Position numbers and translations under genes: made by a program. DNA of 35,048 bases from an uncultured Ectothiorhodospiraceae bacterium. GTDB taxonomy: Bacteria > Pseudomonadota > Gammaproteobacteria > UBA6429 > Thiohalophilaceae. The notes beneath the pieces were generated by a model. It did no database searches and had not been told where the DNA came from. It saw nothing but the letters and a program-made list of their open reading frames with translations. Below, in pieces: positions 8,016 through 16,175 of the stretch (position 1 is the first letter of the stretch; every line of letters starts with the position of its first letter). Location of the stretch: the NCBI GenBank assembly GCA_947260005.1, contig CAMYOL010000069.1:1-35048 (forward strand), read 5' to 3'.

Positions 8016-9029
8016 TTAAATGGCCGGAAGCTCTTCTAGAGGCCATCTTGCTCGTGAAGCAAATTCGAGCCCTTCGTGCTGACCGGCCATTAAGCGCTGA
8101 CAACCTGCATACGCAATCATCGCGGCATTGTCCGTACAAAACTCATTTTGAGGGTAATGGACCTGATACCCCTTTTGTTTGGCGAATTCATCAAGTCGTG
8201 CTCTTAGCCGCTGATTTGCACTGACTCCACCGGCCATGATTAGCGTAGTGAGACCGGTCTGTTCCATTGCACGTCGGCATTTGATAAACATCGTTTCGAC
8301 GACCGCGTGCTCAAAGGCATAGGCGATGTCGGCCTTGGTTTGCGCGTCGTCACCATGATCACGCAGGGTATAAAGCGCAAAGGTCTTCAGACCACTGAAG
8401 CTAAAATCCAGGCCGGGTCGATCGGTCATCGGGCGTGGAAAGGTAAATCGTTGCGGATTACCCTGTTTCGCTAATTCGGCCAGGGCTGGCCCGCCAGGAT
8501 AGGGTAAGCCCAGCATCTTGGCGGTTTTATCAAAGGCCTCGCCCGCGGCATCATCCACAGATTCCCCCAATAATTCATATTGTCCTATGCCCTGTACGCG
8601 AATGAGTTGGGTATGGCCACCCGAGACTAACAGGGCAACAAATGGAAATTCAGGGGGGTTAGGATCGAGCATAGGCGCCAGCAAATGGCCTTCCATATGG
8701 TGCACGGCAATCGCGGGTTTTTCGAGCGCAAAAGCCATGCTGCGGCCAACGGTGGTACCGACCAATAAAGCACCTAACAAGCCAGGGCCGGCAGTGTAGG
8801 CAATACCGTCCACGTCAGTGAGTGCTAACTTTGTTTTTTCGATAACCTGTCGAATCAATGGGCTAATCTTGCGGATATGATCGCGCGAGGCCAGCTCAGG
8901 CACCACACCACCATATTCGGCATGCAGTTCCAACTGGGAATAGACCTCGTGCGCGAGCAGACCCCGTTCACTGTCATACAGTGCGGTGGCCGTCTCATCA
9001 CAGGATGTCTCAATACCCAGTACTAACAT
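8016..9029 (-). CDS. tsaD: tRNA N6-threonylcarbamoyladenosine transferase subunit TsaD
   Basis: TsaD, with TsaB and TsaE, transfers the threonylcarbamoyl group to A37 of ANN-decoding tRNAs. The protein has 337 residues, the usual bacterial length. It begins with the ASKHA-type [14 protein letters not shown]. The metal-binding HHMEGH motif gives His111 and His115, and the later VSGGHTQL and [12 protein letters not shown] segments are also family signatures. The ATG at 9027-9029 matches the family start exactly. It is divergent from rpsU, as in enteric bacteria, with 151 bases between them. Its substrates should include the intron-bearing tRNA-Ile2, whose A37 lies at the first base of the 3' exon. 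Confidence 0.97.
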   Translation of the reverse strand: MLVLGIETSCDETATALYDSERGLLAHEVYSQLELHAEYGGVVPELASRDHIRKISPLIRQVIEKTKLALTDVDGIAYTAGPGLLGALLVGTTVGRSMAFALEKPAIAVHHMEGHLLAPMLDPNPPEFPFVALLVSGGHTQLIRVQGIGQYELLGESVDDAAGEAFDKTAKMLGLPYPGGPALAELAKQGNPQRFTFPRPMTDRPGLDFSFSGLKTFALYTLRDHGDDAQTKADIAYAFEHAVVETMFIKCRRAMEQTGLTTLIMAGGVSANQRLRARLDEFAKQKGYQVHYPQNEFCTDNAAMIAYAGCQRLMAGQHEGLEFASRARWPLEELPAI

Positions 9030-9109
9030 GTAGAAAATCTCTCCAATTAAGCTATTTAAGTCTGGCGCCGATAAATTGCTCGAATTTGGCTATTTTAGCC
9101 CTCAGAATT

Positions 9110-9138
9110 TTGCATTCTCGGCGGCAGATCAGTAGAAT
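9110..9138 (+). promoter_or_regulatory. Predicted sigma-70 promoter of rpsU
   Basis: TTGCAT (9110-9115) and TAGAAT (9133-9138) are separated by exactly 17 bases, a good match to a sigma-70 promoter. Transcription would begin near 9145, about 35 bases before the rpsU ATG. A GGAAG ribosome site lies between them. Confidence 0.6.
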
Positions 9139-9180
9139 TGCGCGCCTTTATACCGTTAATCCAAAGGAAGTGAAAGCTTT

Positions 9181-9348
9181 ATGCCTTCAGTAAAAGTTAG
9201 AGAAAAAGCCGGTGTTTTATCGGAAGTTCGTCGTCGCGAATTCTACGAAAAGCCGACTTCAATCCGCAAACGCAAAATGGCCGCTGCCGTAAAACGTCAT
9301 CAAAAGAAAGTGATGCGTGACCGCTTACGCCGCACTCGCCTCTATTAA
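9181..9348 (+). CDS. rpsU: 30S ribosomal protein S21, internally shortened
   Basis: bS21 sits on the platform of the 30S subunit beside the 3' end of 16S rRNA and assists initiation. Reading the gene gives 55 residues, against 71 in Escherichia coli. The start MPSVKVRE matches E. coli residues 1-8. The next residues, [17 protein letters not shown], match from residue 25 on, and the C-terminus RRTRLY is intact. A block equal to residues 9-24 (16 residues, 48 bases) is therefore missing in frame; it includes much of the first helix and its conserved Cys. The gene has a good promoter and a GGAAG ribosome site, so it looks expressed. Either the lineage has a genuinely shortened S21 or a deletion/assembly error is present. 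It is followed by the yqeY-type gene 26 bases on. Confidence 0.93.
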   Translation: MPSVKVREKAGVLSEVRRREFYEKPTSIRKRKMAAAVKRHQKKVMRDRLRRTRLY

Positions 9349-9374
9349 TCTATAGAGTAATAACCCTTTCCAAT

Positions 9375-9818
9375 ATGAGCCTGACCGCCAAGATTCAGGA
9401 AGACGTCAAAGATGCGATGCGCGCGAAAGACAAAGAGCGCCTTGCCACCCTGCGTCTGATCACGGCCGCAATCAAACAAAAAGAAGTCGATGAACGCATC
9501 GTGCTTGATGATGCCGCGGTATTGGCGGTGCTCGAGAAAATGGTCAAGCAACGCAAAGACTCGATCGAGCAATTCGAAAAAGCCAGTCGTGACGATCTGA
9601 TCAAAAAAGAACAAGACGAGCTTGTTATCATACAGACCTATTTACCCGAACAGCTAGCCGAAGACGAAGTCGCCAAAATAGTCGATGAAGTCGTTTCCGC
9701 TACTGGTGCGCAAGGCATGAAAGACATGGGTAAGGTGATGGGGCAGGTTAAAGCCAAAGTGGCTGGCCAGGCCGATATGGGTTTGGTCAGTAAATTAGTC
9801 AAAGCAAAACTGTCTTAG
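9375..9818 (+). CDS. yqeY: GatB/YqeY domain protein
   Basis: This 147-residue protein is a complete YqeY-type protein: an N-terminal helical part with LRLITAAIKQKEVDER and a C-terminal segment TYLPEQLAEDEV, then MKDMGKVMGQVKAKV. The domain resembles the tail of the GatB amidotransferase subunit, which contacts tRNA. The free-standing protein's role is unknown, although it is commonly encoded next to rpsU, as here. It probably shares the rpsU promoter. In many gammaproteobacteria dnaG and rpoD come next; in this window the following 246 bases hold no gene that I can see, and then an lpxD-like gene starts. Confidence 0.93.
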   Translation: MSLTAKIQEDVKDAMRAKDKERLATLRLITAAIKQKEVDERIVLDDAAVLAVLEKMVKQRKDSIEQFEKASRDDLIKKEQDELVIIQTYLPEQLAEDEVAKIVDEVVSATGAQGMKDMGKVMGQVKAKVAGQADMGLVSKLVKAKLS

Positions 9819-10064
9819 ATTTCAACCTTAGATTTCCGGATCCAGGCACTCGGATTTAAATACCTTATTCCAGTCCCAATTCTCGTCATGAAGCTGAACG
9901 TTTAATAAATCGCATCAAACCTGCCCACAAAAAATTACAAGTATCGCTAGATAATTGACCATCGCACACTTGGCGGCAAAGGATAGATGCTGCATGATGT
10001 CACGGTCGTCCCGTGCCAGCATAGATTTATTTTAAATTGATCCAAACACATAAAGGATAATGAG

Positions 10065-11144
10065 ATGGAAAATGTCGGTTCAATGCCTGTCCAGGCCAGT
10101 CAAATCTTAAACGATTTCAAATCCTCCGGAATTATTGAATCAATGCATGGACCCGATACCCAGATTCACCAGATCGATAATGTTGAAAACGCGACGACTG
10201 AATCGCTGGTCTTTGTTGCGGATAGTGAGTTTGTTCAGCCTGCCCAGGCTGCCGCGCCTGCCGGCATTGTGACCACCGAAAAACTGGCTGGCGAATTTGC
10301 TGAACAGACACAAAGTGCCATTTTTATTTGTTCAAATGTAAAACTGGCACATGCAAAATTGCGTACCGCCTATGCTGATCGGGATGTAAGGGAATCTGAG
10401 TGGGAACAAATTCATCCTTCAGCGGTAATTCATGAGTCAGTCCGGCTCGCCAGTGATGTGATGATTGCGCCAGGTGTTGTGATCGGGCGTGACGTACAGG
10501 TTGGTGCGGGCAGCGTTATCATGTCGAATTCAGTCATTGAAGAAGGCACGCGTATTGGGGCGGATACCGTTATTCATCCGTGTGTTGTCATCGGTTACAA
10601 CTCTGAGCTGGGTGATCGAGTTATTATTAAATCGAGCTGTACCATTGGCAGTGAAGGGTTTGGTTTTGCCGCAGACAGCAAAGGTAAACACCATCGTATT
10701 CCGCAGTTAGGCAAAGTGGTGATCGAGAACGATGTCGTGTTAGGCGCGAATTGTAATATTGATCGGGCGACCTACAAGGAAACTCGTATTAGTGCAGGTT
10801 GTAAATTCGATGCCCTGTGTCATATCGCACACAATGTGTTTATGGATCAGGACTGTATTGTGGTGGCGCAAACCGGTGTGGCGGGTTCAGTGCAAATTGG
10901 TAAGCGCGTTATTATCAGCGGACAGGCGGCGATAAGTGATCATATTGTCATTGGTGATGATGTGGCACTGGTTCATCGTGCCGGGGTGATGAGTGATATC
11001 AAAACGCCGGGGGTGTATGCCGGTATTCCGACTCAACCTGTAAAACAATACTTTAAAAATATTGCAGTACAGCAGAAGTTGACCGAGTTGCGAAAAAAAG
11101 TGCAGGAGATGGAAAAGAAATTAGCAAGCCTGACTGATACTTAG
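10065..11144 (+). CDS. LpxD-like UDP-3-O-acylglucosamine N-acyltransferase
   Basis: Proteins of this family add a 3-hydroxyacyl chain from acyl-ACP to the 2-amino group of UDP-3-O-acylglucosamine in lipid A synthesis. The 359-residue protein has an N-terminal uridine-binding-type domain (about 10-105), then a left-handed beta helix of hexapeptide repeats (about 115-325) and a charged helical tail. The GSEGFGFA motif and the catalytic His256 in HIAHNV are present. It stands alone, away from the usual bamA-skp-lpxD-fabZ-lpxA cluster, so it may be a second LpxD paralogue. An AAGGA ribosome site lies seven bases before the ATG. A pathway other than lipid A cannot be excluded. Confidence 0.8.
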   Translation: MENVGSMPVQASQILNDFKSSGIIESMHGPDTQIHQIDNVENATTESLVFVADSEFVQPAQAAAPAGIVTTEKLAGEFAEQTQSAIFICSNVKLAHAKLRTAYADRDVRESEWEQIHPSAVIHESVRLASDVMIAPGVVIGRDVQVGAGSVIMSNSVIEEGTRIGADTVIHPCVVIGYNSELGDRVIIKSSCTIGSEGFGFAADSKGKHHRIPQLGKVVIENDVVLGANCNIDRATYKETRISAGCKFDALCHIAHNVFMDQDCIVVAQTGVAGSVQIGKRVIISGQAAISDHIVIGDDVALVHRAGVMSDIKTPGVYAGIPTQPVKQYFKNIAVQQKLTELRKKVQEMEKKLASLTDT

Positions 11145-11183
11145 AAAAATTTTCTTTATATTTATTCAATTATAAAAAGTACA

Positions 11184-11852
11184 CTAAGATGATTTTCCGA
11201 TCTTGCCTTCTTTACCACTCAATATATTTTGGATATTACTACGATGCCGCCAAAATAAAATAACCGTCATGATGCTGCAAGTGATAATGAGCGGTAAGAC
11301 CTGGTCCATTGGAAATTTAAAAACAAAACTCAAGAGCCCGAATACATAGAAAGGCGCTAGCGCGGTTGCGATCAGTGCCGAGAGCGATGAGATCTTAAAA
11401 CCCTTGGCCATGATCAACCAGGTTAATGCAGTGGCTAAGCCGACCGACCAATGAATCCCGAATAACACACCCAACATGGTGGCAACGCCTTTGCCGCCTT
11501 TGAAGCCGAAAAAGACCGGGTATAAATGCCCCAGAAAGGCAGCAAGACCAATCAATGCAAATGCAGTGGGGTGAATATCGGTTGGGCTAATTATTCGACC
11601 AACAATCGGCATATCAGTTACTAAAAAAAAGCTGGCGATGAATATGGGTAAAAAACCTTTGAGCATGTCACCAAACAGGGTGATGGCTGCCGCCTTTTTG
11701 CCGCCTACTCGAAGCACGTTGGTGGCGCCGGGATTACCGGAGCCTTCATTACGAGGGTCTGGTAAGCTCATGATTTTACAAACAATTATTGCAGTAGAGA
11801 TAGAGCCAATAAGATAAGCGGCGAAGATGAATAGGATTTCCAGTGGGGTCAT
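11184..11852 (-). CDS. plsY: Glycerol-3-phosphate acyltransferase PlsY
   Basis: PlsY acylates glycerol-3-phosphate from acyl-phosphate, the first step of phospholipid synthesis, in the inner membrane. The sequence has the family's multiple membrane helices and the conserved motifs GSGNPGATNVLR and FGFKGGKGVATMLG, which bind phosphate and substrate. The usual family start is close to MTPLEILF, so I place the start at 11852 (222 residues). The frame stays open upstream to a GTG at 11885, giving 233 residues; neither start has a clear ribosome site. plsY is convergent with the lpxD-like gene and divergent from folB, an arrangement frequent in gammaproteobacteria near tsaD. Confidence 0.94.
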   Translation of the reverse strand: MTPLEILFIFAAYLIGSISTAIIVCKIMSLPDPRNEGSGNPGATNVLRVGGKKAAAITLFGDMLKGFLPIFIASFFLVTDMPIVGRIISPTDIHPTAFALIGLAAFLGHLYPVFFGFKGGKGVATMLGVLFGIHWSVGLATALTWLIMAKGFKISSLSALIATALAPFYVFGLLSFVFKFPMDQVLPLIITCSIMTVILFWRHRSNIQNILSGKEGKIGKSS

Positions 11853-11984
11853 ATTGGCATTATGTGTGAAATTCTTTACGAGCACAATTTCAATCCGTCA
11901 ACGGAATATTTAATAAGCGCCTGGCAAATCCAGTTTAGATTTTTTAAACACGCTATTGCCTAGAGTTTGGTATTATCCCGTGCC

Positions 11985-12338
11985 ATGGATATTATATTTT
12001 TATCAGATTTACGTATTGAAACGGTCATTGGAATCTACGACTGGGAACGCGGCATCAAGCAGACCGTGATCTTTGATTTGGAAATGGCGGCCGATATTCG
12101 CAAGGCGGCCAGCAGTGATCATATCGACGACACACTTGATTATAAATCAGTGGCTAAACGGGTGATTCAATTTGTTGAGGTCAGTGAGTTTCAGTTGGTT
12201 GAAACCCTGGCCGAGAAAGTCGCTGAATTAATTTTAGATGAATTCGATGTCCCCTGGATTCGTTTAAAGCTCAACAAAGCCGGCGCGATTAGTGGAGCAA
12301 GCGGTGTCGGTATTTTGATTGAGCGCGGTCAACGTTAA
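11985..12338 (+). CDS. folB: Dihydroneopterin aldolase FolB
   Basis: FolB converts 7,8-dihydroneopterin to 6-hydroxymethyl-dihydropterin and glycolaldehyde in folate synthesis. From the ATG at 11985 the protein has 117 residues, the normal size. Characteristic features are the opening MDIIFLSDLRIETVIGIYDWER, the central DYKSVAKRV, and the LVETLAEKVA helix before the KLNKAGA strand. A TTG at 11967 would add six residues unlike the family, so I prefer the ATG. A TATTAT box at 11971-11976 is only eight bases before the ATG, so a leaderless message is possible. folK follows 14 bases after the stop. Confidence 0.95.
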   Translation: MDIIFLSDLRIETVIGIYDWERGIKQTVIFDLEMAADIRKAASSDHIDDTLDYKSVAKRVIQFVEVSEFQLVETLAEKVAELILDEFDVPWIRLKLNKAGAISGASGVGILIERGQR

Positions 12339-12352
12339 ATCCTGAAACGTTT

Positions 12353-12829
12353 ATGGCGACGATCTTCATCAGCATCGGCAGTAACATCAATGCAAATGAG
12401 AATATTCGCCTTGCGCTGGATGATCTCGCGGATAGTTTTACTGGTATCGTTAATTCAACTTATTATGAAAGTGAATCGGTCGGTTTCGAGGGCGACAATT
12501 TTATTAACCTGGTGACTCAGGCAGAGACAGAGTTAGATATTCCTACCGTGAACGAAAAGCTACATGCTATCGAAGATCAGCATGGGCGGGATCGTAGTGG
12601 ACCAAGATTCTCGTCGAGGACTTTAGATCTGGATTTATTATTGTACGATGACGAGATTTATGAAAATGGCAAACTGCATCTTCCCCGCGAGGAAATTTTA
12701 ACGAATGCCTTTGTCCTCTGGCCGTTAGCGGAGCTGGTACCAGATAAAATACATCCACTTGAGAAGAAGACCTATGCGCAATTGTGGGATCAATTTGATA
12801 AGACCTCACAATCGATTTGGCCAATTTGA
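12353..12829 (+). CDS. folK: 6-hydroxymethyl-7,8-dihydropterin pyrophosphokinase FolK
   Basis: FolK transfers pyrophosphate from ATP to the FolB product, preparing it for DHPS. The 158-residue protein begins IFISIGSNINANENI, has the GRDRSGPRFSSRTLDLDLLLYD signature around residues 79-100 with the magnesium-binding Asp pair, and ends with the PREEILTNAFVLWPLAELVP segment. Length and motifs are normal. It follows folB by 14 bases and must share its transcript. No ribosome site is obvious, so coupling to folB translation is likely. A poly-C tract and repeats follow directly. Confidence 0.95.
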   Translation: MATIFISIGSNINANENIRLALDDLADSFTGIVNSTYYESESVGFEGDNFINLVTQAETELDIPTVNEKLHAIEDQHGRDRSGPRFSSRTLDLDLLLYDDEIYENGKLHLPREEILTNAFVLWPLAELVPDKIHPLEKKTYAQLWDQFDKTSQSIWPI

Positions 12830-12860
12830 GTTAAATCTTTCACAATTACCCCCCCCCACC

Positions 12861-12976
12861 TCTTGTCATCCTAATCGGAGCGGAGCGTAGAGAACACTGC
12901 ATGAAACGCGTAGCGGTTCAAAGCATGTGGAGTGAAGCGAAGGATCTTAAGCATGCAACATCACTCTCAAGATCTT
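12861..12976 (+). repeat. Long direct repeat, copy A
   Basis: About 116 bases starting TCTTGTCATCCTAATCGGAG recur at 13136-13251 with only a few substitutions. The unit contains GAGTGAAGCGAAGGATCTT, a member of the widespread GTCATCCT...AGGATC intergenic repeat type. Together the copies bracket the 51-base tandem array. Confidence 0.85.
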
Positions 12977-13130
12977 TCATTACGTTTCACTCCATTCAAG
13001 ATGACAGTGTTGAGAGTTCAAGATCTTTCATTACGTTTCACTCCATTCAAGATGACAGTGTTGAGAGTTCAAGATCTTTCATTACGTTTTACTTCATTCA
13101 AGATGACAGTGTTGAGAGCTCAAGATCTTT
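12969..13130 (+). repeat. Tandem array of a 51-base unit, three copies plus a partial fourth
   Basis: The unit begins AAGATCTTTCATTACGTTT at 12969, 13020, 13071 and, partially, 13122, so the period is exactly 51 bases. Copies one and two are almost identical; copy three differs at a few positions. Because 51 is a multiple of three, the array keeps frames open and produces a 17-residue repeat on translation. There is no start site or codon pattern supporting a protein, and I treat it as non-coding. The whole gap between folK and the SDR gene (12830-13326) is made of this array and its flanking repeats. Confidence 0.85.
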
Positions 13131-13135
13131 CATTC

Positions 13136-13251
13136 TCTTGTCATCTTAATCGTAGCGGAGCGTAGAGAATACTGCATGAAACGCGTAGCGGTTCAAAGCA
13201 TGTGGAGTGAAGCGAAGGATCTTAAGCATGTAACATCACTCTCAAGATCTT
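13136..13251 (+). repeat. Long direct repeat, copy B
   Basis: Second copy of the unit at 12861-12976, offset by 275 bases. The differences are single substitutions such as CCTAATCGGAG to CTTAATCGTAG and AACACT to AATACT. It runs up to AAGATCTTCCCG, after which the sequence diverges from the array units. Confidence 0.85.
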
Positions 13252-13326
13252 CCCGCTTCGCTACATACAAGATGACAGTATTGAGAGAATGGGTAGCCGT
13301 GTAAGGCTTAAAGCAAAGCCCGGATT

Positions 13327-14061
13327 TTAACCGTTTAGTGATCGCCCACCATCAACGGCTATGACTTGACCGGTAATGTAGTTTGCGCCCTCAACCAAAA
13401 ATAAAATCGTTTGCGCAATATCATCTGGGTTACCTTTGCGCTTTAGAAAGGTGCGCGAGACAATGCGTTTTTTGGTGACTTCGTCGATTTCATCTGGCCA
13501 CATGATGGCACCCGGGGCGATGGCATTGACTCTGACATCGGGACCGAGTTCTCTGGCCAGTGATTTCGTGAGCATCACCAGACTGGCCTTGGCCATGCAA
13601 TAAAGTGTGTGTTCTTTTAATGGACGTTCGGCATGGATATCAACCATGTTGACAATACAACCGTTGTTTTCTTTTAAGTACGGTGCAGCGGCTTGAGATA
13701 AAAAGAACGGTGCTTTGGCGTTTGAACCAAATAAATCGTCCCATTGTTTTTCATCGGCCATACCGATTGGGGTGCGATAAAAACTGGAGGCATTATTGAT
13801 CAATATGTCGAGGCGACCCCAGGCATTATGAGCCTCTTTTACCAGGGCGGGAACGCTTTTAACGGACATGAGATCGGCCTGAACCAGTACCACTGAATTC
13901 TCGCGGATATCATTGAGTTCTTTTTGTAATTGTTGCGCCGACTCGCGGGAACTACGGTAATGCAGGACAATATTGATGCCGCTGCCATGTAATGTACGAG
14001 CGGTCGTCGCCCCAAGTCGTTGCGATCCACCTGTGATTAACGCCACTTTGCTCTGATCCAT
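13327..14061 (-). CDS. Pteridine reductase-like short-chain dehydrogenase
   Basis: This is a 244-residue NADPH-type SDR. The nucleotide-binding start is ALITGGSQRLG with a following LHYRSS, then LINNAS. The catalytic residues are Asp141, Tyr154 and Lys158: in NMVD an Asp replaces the usual SDR Ser. That Asp, 13 residues before the Tyr, with the R-L-G and HY-R-S motifs, is the pattern of PTR1 and bacterial pteridine reductases, as I recall them. The expected reaction is reduction of dihydrobiopterin or dihydromonapterin (FolM-like) and possibly dihydrofolate. Location near folB and folK supports a pterin or folate role. The substrate is inferred. The gene is divergent from the methyltransferase gene that follows. 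Confidence 0.87.
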   Translation of the reverse strand: MDQSKVALITGGSQRLGATTARTLHGSGINIVLHYRSSRESAQQLQKELNDIRENSVVLVQADLMSVKSVPALVKEAHNAWGRLDILINNASSFYRTPIGMADEKQWDDLFGSNAKAPFFLSQAAAPYLKENNGCIVNMVDIHAERPLKEHTLYCMAKASLVMLTKSLARELGPDVRVNAIAPGAIMWPDEIDEVTKKRIVSRTFLKRKGNPDDIAQTILFLVEGANYITGQVIAVDGGRSLNG

Positions 14062-14152
14062 TATGTTATCCTTACCGCCCGGAATACCCGGCTAACCAAA
14101 TTAACCCAGATCCTACTACACACTTTACCTCTATGTCAGTTAAGGAACCCAA

Positions 14153-15355
14153 ATGAACTCATCGCATGCTAATTCACCCAAATCGGGAGACTTGCCTGAG
14201 CCCGGTGAAGAAGCAAAATCACATAGTTTAAAGGTTGCTAAGCATATACAAGATCAGATTGTCTCGGCAGGTGGTCTGATAAGTTTTGAGACTTATATGA
14301 AGTCTGCCTTGTATTTACCAGAACTGGGCTATTATCGATGTGGAACTGAAAAATTCGGTGCACTGGGCGATTTTATCACCGCGCCTGAAATCTCGCCATT
14401 ATTTGCACAAAGTTTGGCGCATTTCATACTGTCAACCGAGATAGGGTCGGTGGTATTAGAGGTTGGTGCAGGGAATGGTTTGATGTGCATGGGTATTCTA
14501 AAGGCTCTGGAAAAACAGGCAGCCCTGCCGGACACTTATTATATATTAGAATTAAGTGCTGAGTTACGTGAGCGGCAGCGACAAACGATATCACAATTAC
14601 CCGGCATGATTGACAGGGTTAAATGGCTTGACCATTTGCCTATGGATTTTTCCGGTGTCGTGATTGCGAATGAATTACTTGATGCCATGCCGGTGACACG
14701 CTTTAGTTTAAATAATGAAAAAATTTTTGAGCAACACGTTGTTTGTCATGAAGGTGTGTTTGGTTATAAATATATTGAAGCGGAAAATCCGCGTTTGATT
14801 GAGCGGGTTAATGATTTACAAAGGCAGACCAGCATAGCCGAGGCACCCGAGTATCTGTCTGAAGTCAATTTCGTTGCGGAAGATTGGTTAAAAAGTCTGG
14901 CTGAGAATCTGTCTTCAGCGGTTGTATTGTTGATTGATTATGGATATCCGCGTTCTGCGTATTATCATGCGCAACGTAACATGGGCACATTGATGTGTCA
15001 TTATCAACATCGGGCACACCCTGAACCATTGCTGTTACCGGGTATTCAGGATATTACCGCGTTTATTGATTTTACCGCCATTGCCGATGCGGCATTAGAT
15101 GTAGGTATGGAAATAAACGGCTTTGCTACCCAGGCTCATTTTTTATTGAACCTGGGTTTGTTGGATATGTTGGATACCGACAAGTCTGTGGATACACAAG
15201 AAGAATTGCTTGAATATTTAAAGGCCTCGGGTGAGGTAAAACGTTTAACATTACCGGGGGAAATGGGTGAGACGTTTAAGGTTATGGCACTTTCCAAAAA
15301 CTGTCAGGGTGAAATACCCGGGTTTGATCAATTTGATATCCGACATTTATTATAA
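14153..15355 (+). CDS. SAM-dependent methyltransferase, MidA/NDUFAF7 family (COG1565)
   Basis: The 400-residue protein matches the family related to mitochondrial NDUFAF7, which methylates an arginine of a complex I subunit. Visible motifs are ISFETYMKSALYLPELGYY near residue 43, GALGDFITAPEISPLF near 73, the SAM-binding LEVGAGNGLM near 102, the IANELLDAMPVTRF signature near 170, and LLIDYGYP near 262. The bacterial function is not established; a role in protein arginine methylation is inference from the eukaryotic relative. An AAGGAA ribosome site precedes the ATG. It starts an apparent five-gene operon with uppP, the VanZ-like gene, cmoA and cmoB. Confidence 0.9.
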   Translation: MNSSHANSPKSGDLPEPGEEAKSHSLKVAKHIQDQIVSAGGLISFETYMKSALYLPELGYYRCGTEKFGALGDFITAPEISPLFAQSLAHFILSTEIGSVVLEVGAGNGLMCMGILKALEKQAALPDTYYILELSAELRERQRQTISQLPGMIDRVKWLDHLPMDFSGVVIANELLDAMPVTRFSLNNEKIFEQHVVCHEGVFGYKYIEAENPRLIERVNDLQRQTSIAEAPEYLSEVNFVAEDWLKSLAENLSSAVVLLIDYGYPRSAYYHAQRNMGTLMCHYQHRAHPEPLLLPGIQDITAFIDFTAIADAALDVGMEINGFATQAHFLLNLGLLDMLDTDKSVDTQEELLEYLKASGEVKRLTLPGEMGETFKVMALSKNCQGEIPGFDQFDIRHLL

Positions 15356-15380
15356 TTGAACTAAATAGAGATCGTAATTT

Positions 15381-16175
15381 ATGACAATAACACAAATATT
15401 GGTTCTCGCGCTTGTACAGGGTTTAACGGAATTTTTACCCGTTTCAAGTTCAGCTCATCTGGTATTAACCCCAAAATTATTTAACTGGCCTGATCAGGGG
15501 CTGGCCTTTGATGTTGCTGTCCATGTTGGAAGTTTAATTGCGGTGATGGGTTATTTTCGTAACGATATCTATAAGCTTGTTAGCTCATGGATGAAATCAA
15601 TAACCTTAAAGAGTCAGACATCTGAAAGCCATCTTGCCTGGTCAATCATATTAGGATCCATTCCCGTTGGCTTGGGTGGTTTGTTGTTACATGATTTGGC
15701 CGATACCGTCTTTCGTTCACCGTTAGTGATCGCCTGGGCGACGATTGGCTTTGGTTTGTTATTGTGGATTGTTGATTATTATATAACCCACCATAAACCG
15801 ATTGAAAAAATAACATTTGGATCGGCAATCTTTATTGGTTGTTCACAGGTATTGGCAATCATACCGGGGACTTCACGATCTGGAATAACAATGACATCGG
15901 CATTGTTATTAGGTTTTACTCGACAGGCGGCGGCACGTTTCTCATTTTTATTATCCATTCCAGCGATCGGAATGGCGGGTGGTTACAAAGGATTAAAATT
16001 AATTGAATTACCTGAGATTGCCTGGACTGATGTTCTTTCCGGAGTGGTGTTATCGGCATTGTCTGCGTACATTTGTATCCATTTCTTTTTGAAACTATTA
16101 GACAAATTTGGAATGTTTCCGTTTGTTGTATATCGTTTATTGCTTGGTGCCTACTTACTTTATGTCTTTCTTTGA
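15381..16175 (+). CDS. uppP: Undecaprenyl-diphosphate phosphatase UppP (BacA)
   Basis: UppP dephosphorylates undecaprenyl diphosphate so that the lipid carrier can be reused for peptidoglycan and O-antigen, and overproduction gives bacitracin resistance. The 264-residue protein has about eight membrane helices and both catalytic motifs: GLTEFLPVSSSAHL near residue 14 and PGTSRSGITMTSALLLG near 161. A GAGAT ribosome site precedes the ATG. It follows the methyltransferase gene by 25 bases and overlaps the VanZ-like gene by 14 bases. Confidence 0.97.
   Translation: MTITQILVLALVQGLTEFLPVSSSAHLVLTPKLFNWPDQGLAFDVAVHVGSLIAVMGYFRNDIYKLVSSWMKSITLKSQTSESHLAWSIILGSIPVGLGGLLLHDLADTVFRSPLVIAWATIGFGLLLWIVDYYITHHKPIEKITFGSAIFIGCSQVLAIIPGTSRSGITMTSALLLGFTRQAAARFSFLLSIPAIGMAGGYKGLKLIELPEIAWTDVLSGVVLSALSAYICIHFFLKLLDKFGMFPFVVYRLLLGAYLLYVFL

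Noticed and set aside
12969-13130. Possible CRISPR array
   Set aside because: The units are contiguous 51-base tandem copies with no unique spacers, and no cas genes are in the window.
12901-13165. Two overlapping open frames encoding a 17-residue repeat
   Set aside because: The frames exist only because the 51-base DNA repeat is a multiple of three. They lack ribosome sites and run through intergenic repeat sequence.
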